In this document: in pieces, positions 1 to 12,000 of the stretch
How the letters are laid out: every line of letters begins with the position of its first letter
How positions within the stretch are numbered: position 1 is the stretch's first letter
Assembly: GCA_947175635.1 (NCBI GenBank)
Contig: CAMWNM010000007.1
Coordinates: 1-64,000, forward strand
Reading direction: 5' to 3'
Length of the DNA: 64,000 bases
DNA from: an uncultured Bacteroidales bacterium
GTDB lineage: Bacteria; Bacteroidota; Bacteroidia; Bacteroidales; P3
Translations under genes and position numbers: made by a program
Notes under the pieces: model-generated
Told to the model about the DNA's origin: nothing
Databases searched by the model: none
What the model saw: the letters and a program-made list of their open reading frames with translations, nothing else

Positions 1-2
1 AC

Positions 3-3000
3 CCCGACTCCCTGCACCTCTCCCTCAGGCATTCAGCCTCCGGAAAAGAACTCGTTATCTCCGCACCCATAACAATCTACTCCGTACCCCAACTATTCTT
101 CGCCGCCGCTACCGGTAATCTCGTACTGGCCGATCTATACCCACGTAAATCAGGCTCTCCGGCGGTGATCCGGATACCCACCGGAGACGATATGTCGGCC
201 AAATGGACCTGTACCGATTATCCGGGGGGGGCGTTGTCAAGCAACGCGTCCGATCCGAACTATTGCTATAGTAACGATATTTTTGGTTGCGGCCGGAACA
301 ACAACGGCACATATAATTATACTTTCGAACACTTATACTTCTCCGGCGGCGGTGAATACACCGCGGTGGCCGGTCCTTCGGGGGTTGTTGCTTTCGGTGA
401 AGTGATTTCGTGTCCCGGCGAAGGACGCTACTTCGCCACCATCAAGACCAGCGACGGCTGTATCGTGCCGACCGACACGGTGATGGTGAAGCCGCCGGTT
501 GTTCCCACCCTCACGATTAACACCGACTGTAACACAGGGCTTGATGTATTGGCTACCGTGGACGGCGACGACGTGCCGACCGAATGGGAATGGATAATCC
601 GTTCCACGCCCCAATCCGAGGATCCTTCGGAGCACAACGGTTACGGTTTCACGCTGAAAGATGGCGAGTCCATAGCGGTATCCCACATATACAGCGAAAT
701 CATGAAAATGATTTTTGTTGACGATGCATTAGGAGTTGGTTTCACTGAAGGCGATTGGGGGGATCTTACACCTACCTATTCGGCCACCAAATCGGGAGCA
801 AGTAGTTCGCTGTCTCTGATTTACAGCAAAGAAGTAATAAATGTCCTAACCTCAATAACTTCAAGTTCAGGCTTGGACTTTACGCAATACCCTTGGTATC
901 CTTTAAGCATGAACGGTCTGCCTTCCACCTTGGATGACGCCACGCGTGTATGGGGGGATGTGGATGCCCTTACCCATGGAGGGGTGTTGGCGGGCAGTTT
1001 TGTTTTTGCCCGTTGCAAAATCAACGGAGAATGGTCGGAATGGGCTGGGCAGCAGTTGGGGATGACGGCCGGATCGGCATTTGATGAGTTTCATTTCGGA
1101 ATTTCCGCTACCCCTTGTATAGGATCGGACAATAAGCTCGCTGATTTTGGTCTTTCTGGTTACTGCGCTCAAACGGATACGGTGGTGAAAGAAGGCTCTC
1201 CCGTACAGTTCAGGATATGGATGGACGGTTTCGTAACGATTGCCAAAATTGAGATTAGCAATGGTATTGAGAATATTAAGACAGAAAAGATAGATGCAAG
1301 TGTGTCAATGAATCTGAGTGCTCACGATATCGTGATTTATTGGCAGTATTATGACAAGACCGCCGGTTTGTGGACTACGTGGGCCTCATCGGATTATTCT
1401 ACTGTTTCGCAAGTGGACGAGAACGGAATAGCTTGGGTAAATTCTCCGATACGTTATATAAATGATGAGACACAGACGGGCCGATACCGTGCCGTTTTTT
1501 CGGTAAACGGTTGTGCGATAGCTTCCACCGATGCCCAGGAAGGCGGATTTAAGGGAGATGAAGGCAAAGATGCGATAATGGGAGAAGAGGATGCCGGGCA
1601 TTACGATGATGAGGTAGAGGTTTCTTTCAAACTCCGTCCCTCGGCTCCGGTTCCGAATCCGACCGAACTTTGTCTTGGCGTTGACCCGCTTACCTTGACA
1701 TGGAACGATATCTTCGTTCCATCTACCATGAAGTTGCAGTATAGACTTGGTACGGGTTCATGGTTGAACATGACCGGTGGGGCCAATGATGATTATATGT
1801 TTGCCGCCGCTGACGGCAAAACCGTGTTTACAGTTTACAAGACCTTTTTCGTGACAGGTTCCTATACTTTCCGCATTGTGGACGAAGGGGTGGAAGGCGA
1901 TGCGAGCAAAGCGGTAACGGTAGAAGACTGTACCTATCCCGCTCCGGAGCCGGATGAAAATTCTTATTGTGAGGATGCTGAAGACGGCGTATTATTGATA
2001 TGGTCGCAAACCTTCAACGCGGCCACCCAGTCGCTCTTATGCTATCCTTCTACCGGTAGCGCTTGGGTGGAGGTTTCAACCATATGTACCTTCACGCCGC
2101 TTACGGTTTCCGGTATGCAGGTCTTTTCCCTTGTGGGGCTGCCGGTTGGTTCCTATACTTTCAAGGTGGTTGACAAAGACGGCTCCTTGGATGGAAAGGT
2201 GAGCACGTCGGTTACCGTCAATGCGGTGCCGACTATTTCGGTAAATGATTTCTCCATCTTATCGGGAACAGACGATGTAACCGATGGCCGGATCTGTCCC
2301 GGTCAGGGTGTTGTATTGGAGGCTGATTATGAAGCGGGGGCTACCTATACATGGTATTATACCGATGGAACGAACGTAGGTGCCGGCGCTTCCCTGGAAT
2401 TTGTCGATGCCATGCCTGCCAATATGGCCGGTACGTTCAATTTCGTTCTGCTGGTGCAGAAAACACAGAACGGCTGTTCTTCGGAATCGGAAGTGGGGCC
2501 GCATAGCCTCATCGTAGATCCGGCGCCGACCCAGCCGGTTATTTCGGTGGCGGCCGCCACCATCTGTGCCGGCACCGACCATACTTTCGAACCTACCGTT
2601 ACGCCGGCAACGGCTACCCCTGACGGTACCTATACTTATACATGGACGGCAGGCGGCTCAACGGTGGGTACAACCAAAAACCTTACCGTAAGCCCCTCGG
2701 CCACCACAACCTATACGTTCAAGGTGGATGTGGCCACCTCCCACGGCTGTACCGATTCCAAATCGGCCAATGTTACCCTTACCGTGAATCCCGCACCTTC
2801 CATCACCGATGCCAAGGTAACGGGCACAACCACGCTCTGCGCCTCCGATGCCCTGTCTCTTACCGCTTCGGCCACCGGTACGGGCCTCAGTTATAAATGG
2901 TATCATGCCGCTTCTTCGGCCATTACCGACGCCACCGCCACGGTAGCCACCACGGCCACTTTCTCCAAGGCCGCCCCGCTTGCCGCCGCTGACGCCGGTA

Positions 3001-6000
3001 CCTATACCGTGCGCATCACCTCCACTTCCGGAAGCGGTGCCACGGCTTGCACCACCACCCACGACGAGGAGGTTACGGTTACCGTGAATCCGTTGCCCGT
3101 CAATCCGGTCATCACACAGCCCTCGGCCGGTCTGACCCTCTGTACGGGCAGCACCGACAAGCTTACCGCCACCGTAAGCGGCAACAACCAGAGCGGTGTA
3201 ACCTATACCTATAAATGGTACACCGGTTCTACGGTGGTGAAAACCTCCACCGACGCCACCAACGGTCTTGTGCTCAATTTCGCTCCGAGCGGCGGGGACG
3301 TATCTACCGGCAGTGCCTTCACGCGCAACTACTACCTTGTTATAGAGTCGGAGGTAACCGCCACCGGCTGTAAAAACACCACGGCCACCGTTACCGGCGT
3401 TGCCGTCAAGGTGGAAGTGTGCGGCGATGATGCCATAGACGGTCCCTATGAAGTATGTCCCACCGAAACCACGCCCAAGGCCTTTACCCTTTCGGTGGCT
3501 TCTCCCGCTCCCAGCTCGGTAACATGGCAGCAAAGCACCGATCAAACCAACTGGACGGCCGCTGTGGGAACCAATTCCTGTAGCGCCACGGTGGGTTCCA
3601 GCTGCACCTTTACGCCCTCCGCCATTCCTGCGGCGGGTAACACCGTGTATTACAGGGCTGTTATCGTACGCAACGGAAGCACTTTCTACAAGGAAACCTC
3701 CTATACCACTTATCCCGAACCGACCAAACCGGTGGTAACGGCCACCGCCGATCCCGCTTCGGTGTGCGCCGGCGGCAGCATCGCCCTCAAGGCTTCCAAT
3801 ACTTCGGCCACGGGGCATACCTATGCCAACTGGAAATGGACGGGCCCCGGCAGCTATTCCTCCACTTCGCAGAATCCCACCCTGAGCAATCTCCAGACTT
3901 CGGCCAGCGGTGAATACAGCGTTACGGTGGAAGCCACTTCGGCCGACGGCTGTAAGGTAACCTCCGATGCGGGCAAGGTAACGGTTACCGTGAATCCGGC
4001 CGCCACCAAGCCCGTCATAACGATTGCGGCCGCCACCGTATGTGCCGGCACCGGTCATACCTTCGAACCTACCGTTACGCCGGCAACGGCTACCCCTGAC
4101 GGTACCTATACTTATACATGGACGGCAGGCGGCTCAACGGTGGGTACAGACAAAGACCTTACCGTCAGCAATCCCACCGCCACTACCACTTATACCTTGA
4201 CGGTGGATGCGGAAACATCCAAGGGCTGTACCGCCTCCGGTTCGGCCAGTGTAACCCTTACCGTGAATCCCGTTCCGGTAATCAACAGCGTTACCCTTAC
4301 CGCGGCCAAGGATAAACTCTGCTCCGACGAAACCCTTACCCTTACCGCCACCGCTTCGGTAAATCCTTCCAATGCCACGCCGTCTTACCGTTGGTACAAG
4401 GGCCGGATAGCCGACACCTCGGCTTCCACCCTTATCTCGGGAGCCACCTCGGCCACCTACACCAAAGCCAGCCCGGCCACCACCGACGGCGGTTACTACA
4501 CCGTGGCGGTTACCTACAAAAACGGTGACTGCTATGCCACGGCCGCCGCCGAGAAGGAAGTTACCGTGTTGCAGAAACCGGCCATCACGGGCGTAACGGT
4601 AAAGGTTGACAACACCCCGATCTGTGCGGGCGGCCAGGCCACCTTTACCGCCACGGTGAATCCGGCCACGGCTTCCGCCGGTACTTATACTTATGAATGG
4701 AAAAAGGGCAGCGCCGTTATTTCCGGCGCCACCGGCACCACCTATGCTGTTACCAATGCGGTTAGTTCGGATGCGGCCACCTATACCTGTACGGTAACGG
4801 CCACCAACGATATCTGTACCGCCTCGGCCAGCGGTTCGGCCGCCTTGGCCGTTACCACGCCGGCCGATCTGAGCAAGATTGCCGTAAGCGGTGCGGTTGC
4901 CGAAAAGTGTATCAGCGATGGCCAGACCACCCTTTCGGTAACCGGCATCACGCAGGGTTCGCCTGCCCAGACCGCCGCCTACCAGTGGTATAAAGACGGT
5001 GCGGCTATCTCGGGGGCCACTTCGGCCACCTATACGGTAGCGGCTGCCCTGGCTTCCAACGGAAAGTACTCCTGCAAGGTAACCGTGGCCGCCACCACCG
5101 CCAACCCCTGCGCGGCGGAAGAAACCACGCCCGAGGTGGAAATGTCTTACAAGATGTGCGGCGACGAACCCCTTACGCCCGGCAACACCCCCGAACAGGA
5201 CAACGATATAGCGCTTGTCTGTCAGAAGGAAAGTTCGAACGCCTGGGTGGAATACACGCCCTTGAGCGAACAAGATGCCGTAACCAAGGTTACTTGGTAT
5301 AAGAGCGCCACCAAACCGGCGCAGGTTTCCACCGCCACAGGCACCCTGATTAAGACGGTAAGCGACCTCGATTGGCCGCTCACGCTGACCAACAAGGAAG
5401 TGTTCGGCAATGAACCGGCCTTTAAGGACTACTATGTATGGGCCAAGGTGGAACGCGGCACCGTGGTGAGCTACACCACCGTTTACCGTTTTGTGAAACT
5501 CGAGAATCCCGTACTGGGGGCCATCTCCATCACCGATGAAGAAAAAGAGGTGTGTGTGAACACTTCCTATACGTTTACCGCTTCAACCACCCTGAGCCCG
5601 GCGCCCACCCATACCGGTATTGCCGCAAGCGCCTCGGGTCCTCAATATTACTGGAGCAAGAACAGCGGTACCGAAACCGCCGGGGTGGCCACCTACCAGG
5701 CTTCCACCCAGACTCCGGTTTCCGGTGATACCTATACGGTGCGTGCCAACGGCCAGTATGTATATACGGTGGGCACCGCCCGTCTTACCTGTGCCGACAC
5801 CACGGCCAAAGCTACGGGTACCATTACCGTAAAGGCCAATCCTACCGTTACCCTGGCCGTTGATCCGGCCGGACCGGTCTGCGCCAACGATATTCCGTCT
5901 TCGGTGAAACTTACCGCTACCGCGGCCAATGGCAACATCACCCAGTGGCAACGCAAGGCCACGGGAGGAAAAACGGTGGCTGAACAAACCATCGCCGCCG

Positions 6001-9000
6001 CCGGTACGGCCACCACCTATACCTTGGCCGCCGCCGACATAGCCGTTCCCGATGCGGGCGGTACGGCGGTAACCAACACCTACACCGTTACGGTAAGCAA
6101 CGGGGTCTGCAATCCTGTATCGGCTTCCCAGAACTTTGTGGTGAACCCGGTTCCCGATTTGGCCGGCGTAACCCTTACCGCCGATGACGAATACTGTAAC
6201 AGTTCGGCCAACACGATTACGGCCGCGGCCAAAACTTCGGCCGGTGCCAACCTTACTTCGGGCGTTACCTACCAGTGGCAGGTAAGCGACAACGGCAGCA
6301 CGGGCTGGACGGATATCGCCGGAGCCACTTCCGCATCCTATCAGTTCCCGGCCAATACCACCGCTTCTTCCAAATACTACCGTTGCGTGGCTACCGCCGG
6401 CACTACCTGTAAGGTAACCAAGGAATCGGATGCCAAGCAGATCACCATTTCGGCCGCTACCGTGGCCGGTACCCTGAGCCGCACGCCTGCGGCGATTTGT
6501 GCCGACGGCACTTCGGTATTCACCTTGAGCGGCAACACGGGCGCGGTGAAGGAATGGACGGTGCGGGTAGGTTCGGGTACGCCTGTTACGATTGCCAATA
6601 CAACCACAACCTATACGCTTGATCCCTCGGATGCCAAGATAGCGGCCTTGCTCAGCACCTCTTCCCGCAAGACCACGCTTACCGTAGGGGTTACGGTGCA
6701 GAGCGGCGGCATTTGTAATGCGGCCAGCGTGAGCAACACCGTAGATGTGTACAAGCCTGTTACGGATCTTAAGCTGGCTACCAACATCGATGCCTGCAAC
6801 CTTTCGGCCAGCAGTGCCAACGTTACTTTCACGCCGGCTCACGAATCGGCGTTCGAGAGCGTGAAATGGGAATACTATGGCGCCACGTCTGCGGTAAACC
6901 TCGACGACGTTACCCCGGCCACCGCTACTTCCACCGCGCTCAACCTGACCCAGTCGACCCACCAGCCCAAGTATCAGGCCGACACCACCTATACCGTCCG
7001 GCTCACAATCACCAACAGTGTTGCCTGCGATGCGGTGGTTTCCGACCCTGTTACCTTCGTGGCCAAGAGGTTGCCTAAGAAACCGGCCGTAACGCCGGCC
7101 ACCACCACTATCTGTGAGGGAAGCGGCTATACCATTACCGCCACCCGTCCGGCTGCCGGCGCGTTGATATGGCAGAAAGCGGTGGGCAACAGCACGCCGG
7201 CCAACATTACGGCCGCCGACGGCACGGTTGCCGTGAACGGCAGAACAGAAACCCTTACCGTTTCCGATGCCGATGCCGGCACCTATTCTTATAAGGTGAT
7301 AGACCGCACCGATTGCGGGGAAGAATCCACCACGGTAACGGTTACCGTGAATGCCGCCTCGCAGGCCGGTACCATCACCGCCGACAACAACGGCGATTTC
7401 TGTTCCGGTACGGCCGTTACGGTGAAGGCGGCGGGCTATTCGCCCTCCACCGCCACGCTTACCTGGCAGGTATGTACCGACAAAGACGACTATGAAGGCA
7501 CGCGCCAGAGCAGCCTTGAAACAACGGGCGCTTCCTATTCCAACAGTGCCTTGGTGGCCGGTACCGTTTATTATATACGTTACCGTGTTCCCGGCACCGC
7601 GCCCTGCGATGATGTGTATTCGGATTGGGTGGAAGTACGTGTGTTCAGCGCGCCTGTCATTTCCGACTTCAAGCCCGATCCCGCCGGCGGCTGTGCGGGC
7701 GATGACGTGGAATTGAGTTTCTCGGCCAAGGAAGGTCTGCGGTATGCCATCTATTCCAATACAAGCAATTCCACTACCGGCGGCACGGAGGTTACTTCCG
7801 GCAGCGTGCCTGCGGCCGGTAAGGTTGCCTATACGGTGAATCCTACCGCCACCACCTATTATTATGTGGTGCTTACCGATCCCGATTTCAGCGGTAGCGG
7901 CAACTGCGGCACTTCCACCTCGCCCGCGGCATCGGTAACCATGGATGCCAAACCTGTGGGCGGTACGCTGACGTTTACCAATACCGACCCTGTGCCTACC
8001 GACAACGGCAAGAAACTTTCGGCCGATGTGGGACAGAATGCCCAGCTGCTTCTCAGCGGTGCCAGCGGCACAGGCAAGACCTTGATGGGCGTAAGTTACA
8101 AAGATGCCGCCGCGCCCGATTACAGTCAGGCGTCGTCGGTGGGGACGATCAACAACACCTATTCGCTCAACCTCAACACCGACCACATGGACAAGACTCT
8201 GCTTTGGGCGGTGGTGACCAACGGAAGCTGTCCGCCGGCTTACAGCGATACGGTGGAAGTAACTGTTACCATGAGTACCACGCCCACTTTGAGTATCGCC
8301 CCGGCAGAGATATGTCAGGGTACCAAAGTGAACATGCAGATTACCATTCCCGACTTTCTGGTATCGGAATTCAACTGGAGTGCCCTCAAATGGGAACGCA
8401 GTGCCGACGACACGACCAACTGGACGGACGTTACATCTTCCGTAACCGTTACCCAGAATACGGGGGTGGCTGTTGATGCAAGCACCCTGACGGCCGGCAA
8501 ATACTTCTACCGCTACCAATACACCATCGGTTCCAGCGATCCGGGCTATTCCAACACGGCACCTGTCACCATCGACGCGCCTAGTGTGGGCGGTACCCTG
8601 GCTGTGGACGCCACGCCGGTCTGCGTGGGCTCCGACCAGCCTGTTGTCAGCCTCAGCGGCCATACCGGCAGCATCTCGGGCTTGAAGTACGGTACCTCGG
8701 CTTCGGCCGTCAATACGGCCCTTACCGCCGGTTCGGATGCCGACAACCTCTATGCCGTGCCCACCAATACCGCCAGTGCGTACTACTATCAGGCTGAAGT
8801 AACCAACGGGGTATGTCCGCCGGCGCTTTCCTCCACCGTTCAAGTGGAAGTGATTGCCAAGCCTGTGGCCGGAAGCCTTGCGGTAAGCGGCAATCCCGTT
8901 TGTATGGATGATGGCACGGCCACCGTTACCTTAAGCGGTCAGTCCGGCTCCATCATTACCTGGAGTTCTTCCGACAGCCAGTCCGGTACCTATACCGATA

Positions 9001-12000
9001 TTTCCAACGACAACAAGACTACCTATGCCGCCGGTCCGCTCCACGACCGAATCTGGATCAAGGCAACGGTAAACACCAATGCCGTATGCGAACCTGTTGA
9101 AACCACACCGGTGGCGGTGAATGTGTACGACTCCCTGAAGGTAACCACCCATCCGTCCAACAAGTCTGTTGTGGGCGAAGGTTCGGTAACCTTTACCGCG
9201 GCGGCTTCCACGGCGGGCATGACCTATACCGACGGCGGCTCTTTCGACCCCGTTTCGGTGGGCAGTTACCAATGGCAGCGCAGCACCGACGACGGGGCTA
9301 CATGGAGCAACCTGAGCAACGGCGGCGACTATTCGGGCGCTACCACGGCCGCCCTTACGGTTGCCAATGCCCAGAATCATGAAGGGGAGTGGTTCCGTTG
9401 CGTGATGACCGACAACCATTGCAACCGTCCGGTACGGAGCAACGGTGCCACGATCCGCGCCATGGCGGCCATGGATCCGGGCACAACCCACAGCAAGACC
9501 GCCGGCATCTGCTACTATAGCGGCGACTCGGCGGTGTACTATGTGAACGATGCCGCCGGCGAGGGTGAGCTTTCCTATCAGGATTGGTATGTAACCCAAG
9601 ACGGCGACAACTGGATTACGCTCGATGAAGCAGGGCTTTCCTCTTCCGACTACCGCATCGTGGCGCCGGGCAACCGCATCGTATTTGCCGATATCAACCT
9701 CCTTACCGAACTGGGTATTGAGCAGATACGTCTTTGCGTAAACGACGACAACACCAAGGGCTGTGATCCGCAAACCTCCATGAGTGTGCCGGTGAACGTA
9801 TGCCAGATGGAGAAACCCGATTACAAGCTCGACGGCAATATCGTGTGCGAGGGCAGCACCGGCACCACGCTTACGTTCAGTCCCGCCGCCGCGGGCCAGA
9901 TAACGGGCCGTACATTCGCTTCCTACTACGCCTTGCCCGATGATCCTGCCGATTTCAAACCTTTCACCACCTCGGTAACGCTTGCCGACGGAAATACGCT
10001 CAATGTAAGCGTGAACGCGGGCACGGGCCTGATCACCATCGCTTCGGCGGTTCCCTATGCGGCCGACGGCATGAAGTTCCGTCTTGAAATCACTTCCGAT
10101 TTCAGCCAGACCGACGCCGACGGCAACACGGTTCCCGATGCCACGGTAGAGGCTACCCTGCGGGTGGATATGCCGGTGAATATCACTTCCCGCGCCATGG
10201 ATACCGTGGTGTGCGAGGGTGCTTCCTTCAAGATGACTACCGGCTATGAAATGGTGAACACCACCATCGATGGCAATAAGGTTACCGCCGAGTGGTATCA
10301 GGCTACCGCCTCCAAGGGTTCGGAAACCTATACCGCCGCTTCGGGCGACGCGGTGCGCGATTTCAATAACGTTACCGCCGCCGAAAACGGCAGATGGTTC
10401 GTGAACCTTTCCACCGAGTATTGCGGTCCGGTATCGGATTCGATAGATGTTTCGGTACGGAAAGTGCCCTCGATTACCGCCGTTACCGACGCCACCGAGT
10501 GCGAAGGGGCCACGGTTACCCTTACCGCTACCGTGGATGCCTCCGCCGCAGGCGATTATTCGTTGCAGTGGCAACGTAAGGTGAACGGGGCATGGGAAGA
10601 TGTTGCCGATGGCAACGGCTATTCCGGTGCCACCACCGGCACCCTCACCATTGCCGGTGTAAAACCTGAACAGGCCGGCCAGTACCGCGTGGTGCTTAGC
10701 TTCAACGTGGCCTCCTGCGAGGGTGGCGGCGATGAGGAAGAAACCACGGTGAAGGTGAACCTCGTGCCTCAGATAACTTTGGACAAGGCACCCTACATCT
10801 CGATGCAGGAAGGCAAGACCCGTCCCGTGGAGGTATTGTACGACGATGCGGCCGCTCTGGGTTACGATCCCGATTATGTAAGCGTGCCGGCCCCCACTTC
10901 CTATGTGTGGATGGTTTCGCCCGCTACGGATCCGGCCGACTTCAAGACCATATCGAACTATGCGGGTCTTGTTCAGGGTAACGACAACGCCAAGACCATC
11001 ACTTTCTATGGGGTCAAGGACTACGACGGCTACTACGCCTACGCGCAGGCCGTGAACAGTTGCGGCACGGCGCGGACCGACTGGGATACCATCCGCATCA
11101 CCGACCAGTTTGAAATAACCAATGTGAAGGTGGATCCCGAAGAGATCTGTCTCGGCGATGATTTCAAGGTAGCGGTAACCACTTCTTTGGAAATGGTGCC
11201 CGAACAGTGCCAGTGGTCTGTTTCCACCGACAAGGGCATCACCTGGACGCCTATCGCTTCCGGCCCTGTTTCCGGTCAGGCGGGTGCGGCCTACAGCATC
11301 ACCTTCCCCAACGAAATGGAAACCGACCTTGTGGTAAGCAACGCCACCCCGGCTATGAACGGCTGGCGCTTCAAGGCCGATCTTACCGACGGAACCGATA
11401 GAGACAATACGCTTACCGGTGCCAACGGACGTCCGGTCATAGAACTTGTCATCAACGATGTTCCGGATGTTTCGGATGCCGAGGTAACGATAACCGACCT
11501 TACCGATCTCACCCTCGACAACGGGCAGGCCAAACCGGGAGACGAAGTGGAGATAACGGTAACCTATCCGGGCAGCGATGCCAATGCCTACGGGTTCTAT
11601 CAGCTGAAGCCCACCGCATGGGAAGACGGGGTTGCCACGGCGTTCGATACCGTGGAACTCAGCCTCGGCGCCGCACCCGCCTACACCCTTACCACGGGTG
11701 CCACGATAGCCGACCACGACTCCACGCTGTACTTTGTACGTGTTTACAACGATTGCGGTTTCAGCGACACGAAGGTGGAACTGTTGCGTATATTCGACAC
11801 GCTGTTGGTGGAATGGATTCCGGACACCCTGTATTTCTATGACGATACCTGGTTGGATCCGCTCAATCCGCCGATAGAAAATCCTGTGCCGGGTCAGATG
11901 GTGGTGGTGCTTTCGCCGGCCGATTCCGCACAGCTGATGGCCCACCTCTTCCTTTGCGAGAATACCTCTATGGGCGTTTTCGATACCACGCGCACGGGCT

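Noticed and set aside
2800-7360. Many GGTAACGGTTACC-like strings inside giant gene 1, similar to the operator palindrome
   Set aside because: They encode the repeated Thr-Val-Thr-Val-Asn-Pro strands in frame. The spacer differs (one base instead of four), so they are explained by coding.
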